Below, one piece after another: positions 34,145 to 42,503 of a DNA stretch of 64,000 nt (positions within the stretch are counted from its first letter, which is position 1; each line of letters opens with the position of its first letter). Where the stretch lies: assembly GCA_947625285.1 (NCBI GenBank), contig CANQNS010000004.1, positions 58,978 through 122,977 on the forward strand, given 5' to 3'. Below the pieces are notes generated by a model that was not told where the DNA came from, ran no database searches, and worked only from the letters and a program-made list of their open reading frames with translations. A program made the translations under genes and the position numbers. Origin of the DNA: an uncultured Oscillospiraceae bacterium (GTDB taxonomy: Bacteria; Bacillota; Clostridia; Oscillospirales; Oscillospiraceae).

Positions 34145-36037
34145 TCAAACGGCGGTCTTATCCTCCGTCTGGCTCTCGTATTGGAGCATATACAGCTTGT
34201 AATAGGTGCCCCGTTCGTGCAGGAGCTGCTGGTGGGTCCCTTGCTCCAGGATCTGGCCGTGACTGAGCAGGATGATGTTGTCCGCGTGCTGGATGGTGCT
34301 CAGCCGGTGGGCCACGATCAGCATGGTGCCGATGTTCTTCATCTTCTCCAGGGAGCTTTGGATCAGCAGCTCCGTTTCCGTGTCGATGTTGGCGGTGGCT
34401 TCGTCCAGGATCATCACCGCCGGCCGGTGCAGCACCGTCCGGGCGAAGCTGATAAGCTGCCGCTGGCCCGCGGAGAAGTTGTTGCCCCGCTCCCGGACCT
34501 GCTCGTCCAGGCCCCCGTCCAGCCGGCCGATGAACCGGTCCGCGTTCACATACCGGCATGCCTGCCATATCTGCTCGTCGGTGAACCGGTCCTCCCGCAG
34601 CACGATATTGCTGCGGATGGTGCCGGAGAACAGGAACACGTCCTGGAGCATCTGGCCGAAGTGGCGGCGCAGGGACGATATCTTGATGTGGCGTATGTCG
34701 ATGCCGTCCAGCAGGATGCGGCCTTTCTGGATATCGTAGTTGCGGCAGAGCAGGGACAGGATCGTGCTCTTGCCGGAGCCGGTGGAGCCCACCAGGGCCA
34801 CGGTCTGCCGGGCAGACACATGGAAGCTGACGCCCTTCAGGACCCACTCGCCCGGCTCGTAGGCGAACCACACGTCCTCAAAGACGATGTCCCCCTCCAC
34901 ATGGTCCAGCTCCACCGCGTCCGGCTCGTCCGTCAGCGACGGGGCCATGTCGAACACCGCAAAGATCTTCTCCGCCGAGGCGAAGGCGGACTGGAGCATA
35001 TTGAACTGCTCCGCCAGCATCTGGATGGGGTCGAAGAATTTGGAGATGTAAAGATAAAACGTGACCACCGTGCCGCTGGTGATGGTCTGGCCCAGGAAGG
35101 CCGTGTCGCGGATATACCCCCGGCTGCCCACGTAGAAAAGGCACATGACCGAGGTGATGTAGAGCATATACACCATGGGCCGGAACACGGCGAACACGCA
35201 CATTTGCTGCTGCCGGGCCCGGCGCAGGGCCCCGCTCTTTGCCAGAAAGTCGTCCATCTTGGCCTGTTCCCGGTTGAAGACCTGGGTGATCTTGATGCCG
35301 GACAGGTTCTCGGAAAGGTACGTGTTGATGTCCGTGGTGCAGTCCTTCACCCGCCGGTAAGCCCGGCGGGTCAGCTGCCGGAAGATCACCGTGAACAGCA
35401 CCAGCAGCGGCAGGAAGCACAGCACCATCAGCGTCAGGGCATAGTTTACCAGCAGCATGGCCCCCAGCACCCCCAGCAGGATGAACACGTTGCGGACCAT
35501 GTTCACCAAAATGTTGGTGAACATCATGGAGATGGCGTTGGTGTCGTTGGTGACCCGGGTCACCAGCTTGCCCACGGGGATGGCGTTGAGCTGGGCGTGG
35601 CTCAGGCTCTCGATGTGGGTGAACAGGTCCTGGCGCAGATCGGACAGGATCTTCTGGCCCACCTTTTGCAGAAGGACGGTCTGGAAGTAGGTGCAGACCA
35701 TGCTGACCGCCAGCAGCAGCGCGTATGCCGTCACCAGGGTCCACAGCCGTTTCAGGGGGAAGTCCGCCTTGATGAGCTCCTCCACCCGGCCCACCAGGGC
35801 CGGCGACGCCAGCGAGTAGGCCAGCGAGACGATCACCAGCGCCAACGCCAGCGCGAACTGCTTCCAGTAGGGCCTGGCGTACCGGGAGAGCCGGCGCAGG
35901 ATCTCCCCGTCCGCCATGTTCCGATCCGAGCTTCGGACCTCCTCCCGCCGGCGGACGGCCAGCCACAGCACGATGAACCCCGCCGCGAAAAAGCCGATCA
36001 CGGCCCCGGCGATCAAAAGAGGCATATACTCACGCAC
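34145..36037 (-). CDS. Heterodimeric ABC exporter subunit with canonical catalytic site
   Basis: 630 residues: an extra N-terminal membrane helix (MPLLIAGAVIGFFAAGFIVLWL), the six-helix exporter domain, and an ATPase domain with GSTGSGKSTIL (Walker A), FSAGQRQLISFARTV (signature) and VMILDEATANID (Walker B with catalytic Glu). I place the start at GTG 36037, with AAGGAGG 8 nt upstream; it overlaps the stop of the partner gene (GTGCGTGA). The partner upstream has a degenerate Walker B, so the pair fits BmrC/D- or YheI/H-type heterodimeric exporters of drugs or lipids. A terminator follows. Confidence 0.87.
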   Translation of the reverse strand: MREYMPLLIAGAVIGFFAAGFIVLWLAVRRREEVRSSDRNMADGEILRRLSRYARPYWKQFALALALVIVSLAYSLASPALVGRVEELIKADFPLKRLWTLVTAYALLLAVSMVCTYFQTVLLQKVGQKILSDLRQDLFTHIESLSHAQLNAIPVGKLVTRVTNDTNAISMMFTNILVNMVRNVFILLGVLGAMLLVNYALTLMVLCFLPLLVLFTVIFRQLTRRAYRRVKDCTTDINTYLSENLSGIKITQVFNREQAKMDDFLAKSGALRRARQQQMCVFAVFRPMVYMLYITSVMCLFYVGSRGYIRDTAFLGQTITSGTVVTFYLYISKFFDPIQMLAEQFNMLQSAFASAEKIFAVFDMAPSLTDEPDAVELDHVEGDIVFEDVWFAYEPGEWVLKGVSFHVSARQTVALVGSTGSGKSTILSLLCRNYDIQKGRILLDGIDIRHIKISSLRRHFGQMLQDVFLFSGTIRSNIVLREDRFTDEQIWQACRYVNADRFIGRLDGGLDEQVRERGNNFSAGQRQLISFARTVLHRPAVMILDEATANIDTETELLIQSSLEKMKNIGTMLIVAHRLSTIQHADNIILLSHGQILEQGTHQQLLHERGTYYKLYMLQYESQTEDKTAV

Positions 36038-37811
36038 TGAGACCGCCTCCTTCCTCCTCCAGCTTTTGCAGCTGGACCATGTGCCGGTAGGCGGGGCAGC
36101 TTTGCAAAAGCTGCTCATGGGTCCCCACGGCGGCGACCCGGCCGTCCTCCAGATAGATCAGCTTATCCAGTCCCTCGATGGTGGAGACCCGGTGGGCGAT
36201 GAGGATGGTGGTCCGTCCGGCCCGGACGGACCGGAGATTTTGCAAAATGGTCCGCTCCGTGCCGGTGTCCACGGCGGAAACGGAGTCGTCCAATATCAGG
36301 ATGGGCGCGTCCTTCATGAGCGCCCGGGCGATGGAGATGCGCTGCTTCTGGCCGCCGGAGACCGTCACGCCCCGCTCGCCCAGCACTGTCTCATAGCCCT
36401 CGGCAAAGCCCCGCACGTCGCCGTCCACGTCCGCCAGGACCCCCGCCCGCCGGACCTGCTCCGGGTCCGGCGCGTCCTGGGAAAAGCCGATGTTCCGGGC
36501 GATGGTGTCCGAAAAGAGGAAGTTGTCCTGGGGCACATAGGCGATGGCCGCCCGCACGTCCCGGATGGGGACCGTGTTCACGTCGTGTCCGTCGATGAAC
36601 ACCGTGCCGTCCGGCACGTTATAGGTCCGCAGCAGCAGATCCACCAGCGTGGTCTTGCCCGCGCCGGTCTTGCCCACCAGGCCCACGCTCTCCCCGGGCT
36701 CGATGGCGACGGTCACATGCTCCAGCGCGTCGTACTCCCCGTCCGGGTAGCGGAAGGTCAGGTCCCGAAACTCGATCCTGCCCGCCACAGGGCCCAGAGG
36801 CTCCACCCCGGGCCGGTCCGTCACGTCCTGTTTGGCGTCCAGAAGCTCCGATATGCGCTTCAACGACGCGGCCCCCCGGCTCGTCATGTCGATCAGCTCC
36901 GACACGGCCATGATGGGCCAGACGGTGGCGTTGAAGTAGCCGATGAACTCCATCAGCTGCCCCGCGTTGAAGCTGCCGCGCCAGACCAGATATCCGCCGT
37001 AGCCCAGTATGATGCAGATAACGCTCTCCACGAACAGCGTCACCAGGATGTGCAGCACCGCCGACGCCCGGGTGAAGTCCACGTTGGCCTTCTCATTTTC
37101 CCGGTTCAACGCCTGGAAGGCCCACAGCTCCTTGGCCTCTTTCACGAAGGCCTTGATCACCGCGATGCCGGAAAAGCTCTCCTGGGAGAAGTCTGACAGC
37201 TTGGAAAAGGCCGCCTGGCGTATGTCCCATTTTTTCATCATGTACCGGCCGATCACCGCGCTGGAGCCCAGCAGGAACACCATGGGTATCATGGCAAGGC
37301 CCGTCAAAAACCGGTCCATCCGCCACATCCGCCACACCGCCATGGTCCCCAGGGCCAGCGCGTCGAAGAACATCAAAAGCCCCGAACCGTAGCAGTCCTG
37401 GACCGTGTCCAGATCGTTGGTGAAAAGGCTCATCAGGTCCCCCACCTTGTTCACCTGGTAATACTGCCGGCTCAGGTCCTTGGCGTGGTCGAACATCTGC
37501 TCCCGGAGCCCCGCCTCCACCTTGATGGCCGCGCCGAAAAAGCACACCCGCCACAAAAACCGGCAGAACACGATCATCAGTATGACCGCCAGCATGGGCA
37601 TGCAGATCCGGTCCAGCAGAAAATCCGTGTCGAAGCGCACATAGGCCCCGTCCACCAGCACCCGGCCGGAGTTCATGCCGTTGATCACCATCTGGTACAG
37701 GTTGGGGATCAAAAGCTGCAGATAGTCCACCGCCACCAGCGCGGCGATGCCCAGCAGCAGCCGCGGGCCGTATTTGACGTAGTATCGGTTTATGTACTTG
37801 CCCAGGATCAT
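36030..37811 (-). CDS. Heterodimeric ABC exporter subunit with degenerate catalytic site
   Basis: 593 residues. Six-helix exporter domain followed by an ATPase domain: Walker A GLVGKTGAGKTTL, signature VSGGQKQRISIARAL, Walker B ILILDDSVSAVD. The residue after the Walker B Asp is Asp, not Glu, as in the weak half-site of heterodimeric exporters. ATG 37811 (MILGKYINRYY) is preceded by AAGGAG about 10 nt upstream; the longer frame adds a non-conserved 24-residue tail. Overlaps the partner by 8 nt. Confidence 0.87.
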   Translation of the reverse strand: MILGKYINRYYVKYGPRLLLGIAALVAVDYLQLLIPNLYQMVINGMNSGRVLVDGAYVRFDTDFLLDRICMPMLAVILMIVFCRFLWRVCFFGAAIKVEAGLREQMFDHAKDLSRQYYQVNKVGDLMSLFTNDLDTVQDCYGSGLLMFFDALALGTMAVWRMWRMDRFLTGLAMIPMVFLLGSSAVIGRYMMKKWDIRQAAFSKLSDFSQESFSGIAVIKAFVKEAKELWAFQALNRENEKANVDFTRASAVLHILVTLFVESVICIILGYGGYLVWRGSFNAGQLMEFIGYFNATVWPIMAVSELIDMTSRGAASLKRISELLDAKQDVTDRPGVEPLGPVAGRIEFRDLTFRYPDGEYDALEHVTVAIEPGESVGLVGKTGAGKTTLVDLLLRTYNVPDGTVFIDGHDVNTVPIRDVRAAIAYVPQDNFLFSDTIARNIGFSQDAPDPEQVRRAGVLADVDGDVRGFAEGYETVLGERGVTVSGGQKQRISIARALMKDAPILILDDSVSAVDTGTERTILQNLRSVRAGRTTILIAHRVSTIEGLDKLIYLEDGRVAAVGTHEQLLQSCPAYRHMVQLQKLEEEGGGLSA

Positions 37812-37875
37812 AGAGAAAAAAGCTCCTTGCGGACGAGATCTCATACGGTCAGATATTGTATCATGTCTACGGTGG

Positions 37876-37911
37876 AAAAACAATAGGAGCCCGCCGCATT
37901 TTGCGGCGGGC
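37876..37911 (-). terminator. Intrinsic terminator after degV
   Basis: Minus strand: GCCCGCCGCA / TGCGGCGGGC stem followed by TCCTATTGTTTTT. The T run is a little removed, so efficiency is uncertain. Confidence 0.55.
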
Positions 37912-37931
37912 GTATAGTTCGTTCCGAAAGG

Positions 37932-38798
37932 TCAGTACTCCACGACCTTGCTGCAGGCGATAGCCATGGAGCCCTTGCCGATGTGACAGGACACGCTCAG
38001 GGAAAGCGGGTCCAGCATCTCCAGCGGCAGCTCCGGGAACCGCGCCTCGATCTGCTTTTTCCAGTCCTCGGCCTCCTCCCGCGAGCAGGTGTACGCCGCC
38101 AGAAGATGGACCTTCTTTCCGGCGAACCGCTCCCGGATGTCCTTTTCCATGGCGTCCAGCATCTTCTCCCGGGCCGCCTTCATGCCCCGGACCTTGGCGA
38201 AGGCGTCCAGCTTCTCCCCCTGGATAGTCAGCACCGGCTTGATGTTCAGCACCGCCCCCAGCGCGGCACCCGCCGGGGTCACCCGGCCGCCCTTTTTCAG
38301 ATACTTCAGCGTGTCCACGGTTATGTAGATGCTGCTCTCCAGCTTCTCCCGCATCAGCACGTCCACGATCTCGTCCGCGCTCATGCCCCGGCGCGCCATC
38401 TCCAGCGCGTCCAGAGCCGCCTGCCGCTGGGTGATGGAGATGCGCTGGTCGTCCACCACGTACACCCGCCCGGCGTAGGGCTCCTCGGCGGCCAGGAACA
38501 GGGCCGTCTGGCAGGAGGCGGAAAGGCCGCTGGACATGGGGATATAGATCAGCTGGTCGCAGTCCTTCAATATCCCGTCCCAGAACTCCGTCACATCGCC
38601 GGGAGAGGGCTGGGAGGTGGAGATATCCGCGTCCGCGTCCAGCTTCTCGTAAAACTCCCGCTGGGTCAGGGTGATGTCCTCAAAATACAGCTCGCCGTTG
38701 ATGTAAAAGGGCATGGGCAGCACTCGTATGCCCATCTCCCTGGCCTGGGCCTGGGTGATGCCGCTGTTGCTGTCCGTGGCTACCGCGATCGTGCTCAT
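37932..38798 (-). CDS. DegV family fatty-acid-binding protein
   Basis: 288 residues. The N-terminus MSTIAVATDSNSGIT and the STSQPSPGDVTEFWDGIL, IPMSSGLSASCQTA and SYIT-type strands match the DegV/FakB fold, which binds one fatty acid and presents it to the FakA kinase. KGGRVTPAGAALGAVLNIKP is the characteristic second-domain motif. No fakA neighbour here. Single gene between a TATAAT promoter and a hairpin. Confidence 0.88.
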   Translation of the reverse strand: MSTIAVATDSNSGITQAQAREMGIRVLPMPFYINGELYFEDITLTQREFYEKLDADADISTSQPSPGDVTEFWDGILKDCDQLIYIPMSSGLSASCQTALFLAAEEPYAGRVYVVDDQRISITQRQAALDALEMARRGMSADEIVDVLMREKLESSIYITVDTLKYLKKGGRVTPAGAALGAVLNIKPVLTIQGEKLDAFAKVRGMKAAREKMLDAMEKDIRERFAGKKVHLLAAYTCSREEAEDWKKQIEARFPELPLEMLDPLSLSVSCHIGKGSMAIACSKVVEY

Positions 38799-38830
38799 AT
38801 GCCGTCCTCCGCTCTTTTATCATTTAGCAC

Positions 38831-38859
38831 ATTATAGCAAATCGCCCCGCCGAACACAA
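38831..38859 (-). promoter_or_regulatory. Promoter of degV
   Basis: TATAAT (38836-38831) with TTGTGT (38859-38854) 17 bp upstream on the minus strand. Confidence 0.5.
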
Positions 38860-38917
38860 TGACGCAGACCCACAACATATAGGGCCGCCGCCAGGCGGAT
38901 TTCCGGCAAAAATGCCC

Positions 38918-38954
38918 AATAAAACGCCGTCCGGGAGGACTTTCCCGGACGGCG
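38918..38954 (-). terminator. Intrinsic terminator after the MBL-fold gene
   Basis: CGCCGTCCGGGA / TCCCGGACGGCG 12-bp stem; on the minus strand TTTTATTG follows. Confidence 0.75.
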
Positions 38955-38977
38955 CTGCGCGTTCATTTCCCGGCGGC

Positions 38978-40597
38978 TTATTTCTTCCTGCCCCAGCCGC
39001 TCCACTTGTCCGCCAGGGAGTTGATCTGGCCGGTGAATCTGCTGATCTCCTTGTTGGGGATCTCCTTGCAGGACCGGGCCAGGTCCGTGAGCCGCTGGCA
39101 GGCGGCCAGAAGAGAGTCGAACACCGTCTGGTTCCGGGCCTGCTTGGCGGTCCTTTTCTCCACGGGCACCCCGGCGGGGGTCTGCAAAAACTCCCCGGCC
39201 AGCAGGTCGTACACCGTGCCGGAGAAGGGCGCGAAGGTGGTAAAGCCGTACTGGTCCCGCAGCAGGTCCGCGTAGCTCTGGCACACCGCGTCCTCCCCGT
39301 GGTTGACGAACACCATCTTCGGCTTGGGGTCGAAAGAGGTCATCCACTTGACGAGGCCGTCCCTGTCCGCGTGGCCGCTCTTGCCCGGGAAGAAGCATAT
39401 CTCCGCGTTCACCGCCACCTCCTCACCGAACAGGCTGATCTTCTTTGCCCCCTCCAGGATGGCCCGGCCGGTGGTGCCCGCCGCCTGATAGCCCACGAAC
39501 AGCACCGTGCTCTCCCGCCGCCACAGGTTGTGCTTCAGGTGGTGGCGGATGCGGCCCGCCTCGCACATACCGCTGGCGGAGATGATGACCTTGGGCTCCT
39601 TGTCAAAGTTGATGGCCTTGGACTCCTCGCTGGACACCGCCACGTTCAGCCCCGGGAACACCAGCGGGTTGACCCCCTGGTCCAGCAGGGCCTGGGTCTC
39701 CGGGTCGAAGTACTCCCGGTCGCACTGCAGAAAGATGGCCGTGGCCTCGTTGGCGAGGGGGCTGTCCACATACACGGGAAAGTCCCCGTGGCCCGTCACC
39801 AGCTCTTGCAGCTTGATCTCCCGGATGAAGTACAGCATCTCCTGGGTCCGGCCCACCGCGAAGGAGGGGATCACCAGATTGCCGCCCCGGTCCAGGGTCC
39901 GCTGGATCACGTCCGCCAGAAACCGCACGTTGTTGGTGGTCGTTTTCTCATGCAGCCGGTCCCCGTAGGTGGACTCCGTTATCACGTAATCCGCCTCGGT
40001 CAGATACTGGGGGTCGTTGATGATGGGCTGGTCCAGGTTGCCGATGTCGCCGCTGAAGACCACCTTCCGGGTCTGGCCCGCCTCCGTCAGCCACACCTCG
40101 ATGCTGCCCGAGCCCATCAGATGGCCCGCGTCCGTGAAACGGATTATCACGTTCTCCGCGATGTGGATCTGCTGGCCGTAATCGCAGGGCCGCAGATGGG
40201 CGATGGCCGCCTCCGCGTCGTCCATGGTGTACACCGGCTCCACCGCCGGGCCCCCGGCCCGCTGGGACTTGCGGCTCTTCCACTCCGCGTCCGACTCCTG
40301 GATGTGGGCGCAGTCGCGCAGCATGATCTCGCACAGGTGGCTGGTGGCTCCGGTGGCGTAGATGGGCCCGGAATAGCCGTTTTTGAAAAGCAGCGGCAGA
40401 TCGCCGGAGTGGTCGATGTGAGCGTGGGTCAGCAGCACGAAGTCCAGCTGCCCCGGCGATACCGGCAGCGGCTGGTTCACATATACGTCCGCCCCCTGCT
40501 CCATGCCGCAGTCCACCAGGCCGTACACGCCGCCGATCTCGATCAGCGTACAGCTTCCCGTCACCTCATGGGTCGCGCCCAGAAATGTAAGTTTCAT
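38978..40597 (-). CDS. MBL-fold beta-CASP RNA-processing protein
   Basis: 539 residues. The N-terminus MKLTFLGATHEVTGSCTLIE and the metal-binding HAHIDHSGDLP (HxHxDH) open a metallo-beta-lactamase fold. The beta-CASP insertion with SFAVGRTQEMLYFIREI and the C-terminal VNHGEDAV complete the RNA-specificity architecture. Such proteins are exonucleases or endonucleases related to CPSF73/RNase J; the exact RNA substrate in Clostridia is unknown. The last 90 or so residues, rich in Arg/Lys, form an extra tail. Monocistronic with terminator. Confidence 0.85.
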   Translation of the reverse strand: MKLTFLGATHEVTGSCTLIEIGGVYGLVDCGMEQGADVYVNQPLPVSPGQLDFVLLTHAHIDHSGDLPLLFKNGYSGPIYATGATSHLCEIMLRDCAHIQESDAEWKSRKSQRAGGPAVEPVYTMDDAEAAIAHLRPCDYGQQIHIAENVIIRFTDAGHLMGSGSIEVWLTEAGQTRKVVFSGDIGNLDQPIINDPQYLTEADYVITESTYGDRLHEKTTTNNVRFLADVIQRTLDRGGNLVIPSFAVGRTQEMLYFIREIKLQELVTGHGDFPVYVDSPLANEATAIFLQCDREYFDPETQALLDQGVNPLVFPGLNVAVSSEESKAINFDKEPKVIISASGMCEAGRIRHHLKHNLWRRESTVLFVGYQAAGTTGRAILEGAKKISLFGEEVAVNAEICFFPGKSGHADRDGLVKWMTSFDPKPKMVFVNHGEDAVCQSYADLLRDQYGFTTFAPFSGTVYDLLAGEFLQTPAGVPVEKRTAKQARNQTVFDSLLAACQRLTDLARSCKEIPNKEISRFTGQINSLADKWSGWGRKK

Positions 40598-40647
40598 GCT
40601 GTTGCCTCCTTAAAAAAGCCTGTCCGTATCATCGTTCGCCATTCATC

Positions 40648-41619
40648 TTATCCGTGGGCGGCCAGAAGCTCCTCCACCGCCGCCCGCTCCGGCATGGAGC
40701 GGATGGCCCCCTTTTTGGTAGTCACCAGGTAGGCCGCGGCGTTGGCGAAGCGCAGCATCTCCGTCAGCTCCGCCGGACCCAGGTCCTCCAGGCCGTGCTC
40801 CAGCACATAGTCCAGCACGCAGGCGCAGAAGGTGTCCCCCGCGCCGGTGGTCTCGACGGTGCCCCCCAGCCGGAAGGCCGGCTGGAACACCCGCGTCCCG
40901 CCCCGGTAGGCATAGCTGCCCTCCGCCCCGGCGGTCACGTTCAAAAGCCGGATGTTGCCGTATTCCTCCAGCAGCATGGCCGCGCCCTTGTCGATATCCG
41001 TCTGGCCGGTCATGAACTCCAGCTCGTTGTCCGCTATCTTCACCACATGGGCCTGGGCCAGTCCCCAGGCGATCATGGCCCGCGCCACATACATATCCCG
41101 CCACAGAGGCGGCCGCAGATTGGGGTCGAAGGACACGACCGCCCCGGCCCGCCGGGCCAGGGCCACCGCCTTCACTGTGGCCGCCCGCACCGGCTCGCCG
41201 GTCAGCGACAGGGTGCCGAAGTGGAATACCCGCGCCCCCGTCACCAGCTCCTCGGGCACCTCGCCGGCGGTCAGCATCATATCCGCGCCGGGATCCCGGT
41301 AGAAGGAGAAATCCCGGTCCCCGTCGGGGGCCGTCTGGACGAAGGCCAGGGTGGTATGTACCTGTTTGTCCGCCGCCAGGCCGCCCATGTGGATGCCGGC
41401 CTCCTCCCCCGTCCGGCGCAGGAGCCGGCCGAAGGCGTCGTCGCCCACCTTGCCGATGAAAGCGGTCTTTCGGCCCAGCTTTTGCAGCATAGCCAGCACG
41501 TTGCAGGGCGCGCCGCCGGGATTGGCCTCAAAAAGCCCGTTGCCCTGGTCGGAGACCCCGTTCTCCGTAAAGTCGATGAGCATCTCGCCCAGCGCGGTCA
41601 CGTCATAGGTCTTTTCCAT
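40648..41619 (-). CDS. PfkB-family carbohydrate kinase, probable fructokinase
   Basis: 323 residues. MEKTYDVTALGEMLIDFTEN and FEANPGGAPCNVLAMLQKLG (substrate-binding GG) start the ribokinase fold. The anion-hole/catalytic GAGDTFCACVLDYVLEHG lies near residue 255. Similar to ScrK-type fructokinases that phosphorylate fructose at C6, but other sugars cannot be excluded. I chose ATG 41619, with AGGGG upstream. No sugar transporter or hydrolase neighbours help define the substrate. 51 nt separate it from the MBL gene. Confidence 0.83.
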   Translation of the reverse strand: MEKTYDVTALGEMLIDFTENGVSDQGNGLFEANPGGAPCNVLAMLQKLGRKTAFIGKVGDDAFGRLLRRTGEEAGIHMGGLAADKQVHTTLAFVQTAPDGDRDFSFYRDPGADMMLTAGEVPEELVTGARVFHFGTLSLTGEPVRAATVKAVALARRAGAVVSFDPNLRPPLWRDMYVARAMIAWGLAQAHVVKIADNELEFMTGQTDIDKGAAMLLEEYGNIRLLNVTAGAEGSYAYRGGTRVFQPAFRLGGTVETTGAGDTFCACVLDYVLEHGLEDLGPAELTEMLRFANAAAYLVTTKKGAIRSMPERAAVEELLAAHG

Positions 41620-41749
41620 ACGCTTTCCCCTTTGCATCCGGCTTTTTCTTTGATTCTACTACATTTTGTACAGTATTTCAATCACCATTTGGGCCTATCT
41701 TCAACAAAATGCACGGCCTGTGCGCTTCTTTGGCGGGACCCGATCGACG

Positions 41750-42016
41750 AGCGGGAGGCCGCAGTCAGCCTCCCGCCATCTTCACAGAGCTCCCATCGCA
41801 AACCATCAAATTGCCGCCCCTTCGGGCGGCAACCTTGTTATCAGGGCTCCCATCGCAAACCAGCGGAGCATCAAATCGCCGCCCCTTCGGGCGGCATCCT
41901 TGTTACCAGGGCTCCCATCGCAAACCAGCGAAGCGTTTGCGATGGGAAAAGGAAGAATGGCTCTGACCGATGGAGGGGACCCGCTTGCGGGGGCCTGACA
42001 TCTTCAGAGCCATTCT
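41750..42016. repeat. Repeat- and hairpin-rich spacer next to tRNA-Ala
   Basis: Two tandem units (41789-41845 and 41846-41910), then a third partial, share GCTCCCATCGCAAACCA, a TTCG-loop hairpin (GCCGCCCCTTCGGGCGGC) and CCTTGTTA[TC]CAGG. The second unit has a short insertion. The third ends in a CCCATCGCAAA / TTTGCGATGGG hairpin (41914-41946). A 13-bp perfect inverted repeat (AGAATGGCTCTGA at 41954 and its complement at 42004) with a 37-nt centre abuts the tRNA 3' end, and GCGGGAGGC / GCCTCCCGC lies at 41751-41777. No coding frame is convincing. Confidence 0.7.
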
Positions 42017-42020
42017 GACG

Positions 42021-42096
42021 TGGTGGAGACGAAGGGATTCGAACCCTCGACCTCTCGGATGCGAACCGAACGCTCTCCCAGCTGAGCTACGCCCCC
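42021..42096 (-). tRNA. tRNA-Ala (anticodon CGC)
   Basis: A full cloverleaf on the minus strand: acceptor GGGGGCG / CGTCTCC with two G-U pairs, D arm GCTC...GAGC, anticodon loop TTCGCAT (CGC, reading GCG Ala codons), T arm with GTTCGAATCCC, discriminator A and encoded CCA. 76 nt. Confidence 0.93.
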
Positions 42097-42148
42097 ACAT
42101 CGATCGCGAAAGCATTATAACACAATTTCCCGATTTGTAAAGTCCCAC

Positions 42149-42177
42149 TTGATAAAAACCGCCCCATGGCGTATAAT
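42149..42177 (+). promoter_or_regulatory. Promoter of the SRP RNA
   Basis: TTGATA (42149-42154) and perfect TATAAT (42172-42177), 17-bp spacer. Start expected near 42184, matching the RNA 5' end. Confidence 0.75.
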
Positions 42178-42187
42178 ACTCACCAGA

Positions 42188-42454
42188 GTTGTACTAGTCG
42201 GGGAGCCAGCGGTGCCCTGTACCCGCAATCCGCTATAGCGGGGACGAACTCCTGCCCCCGGATGCTTTGATGTGTCGTCTGACCGTGATAGGCGGCGTTG
42301 ATGGCCTGGTCTCGCGCAACGGAGACCTGTGAACCATGTCAGGCGGGGAACCGAGCAGCATTAAGCGGAGCTTTCCGTGTGCCGCGAGGTCGCTGGGCCT
42401 GAGCCAACTGTCCCGGTTCCGGACATGTCAGGCAGACAAAGGTAGGTGTACAAC
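42188..42454 (+). ncRNA. ffs: Signal recognition particle RNA, large Firmicutes type
   Basis: About 267 nt, similar to the B. subtilis scRNA. The 5' GTTGTAC pairs with the 3' GTACAAC to close the molecule. The Alu-domain-like GGTGCCCTGTACCCGCAATC lies near the 5' end. Domain IV contains ATGTCAGGCGGGGAACC followed by GAGCAGCATTAAGC, the Ffh-binding GGAA/AGCAG core. The dnaX gene follows, the usual order. The ends are estimated from the terminal pairing. Confidence 0.9.
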
Positions 42455-42503
42455 TCTATTATTGATTTCATTTGCCGCCCGGCGGCAAATCAGCGAGGAC
42501 AGG

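Noticed and set aside
41789..41946. CRISPR-like tandem repeats
   Set aside because: Only two and a half units, unequal lengths, no unique spacers, no cas genes.
42336..42503. N-terminal extension of dnaX
   Set aside because: It overlaps the SRP RNA; the conserved start MYQALYRKWRP is at 42504.
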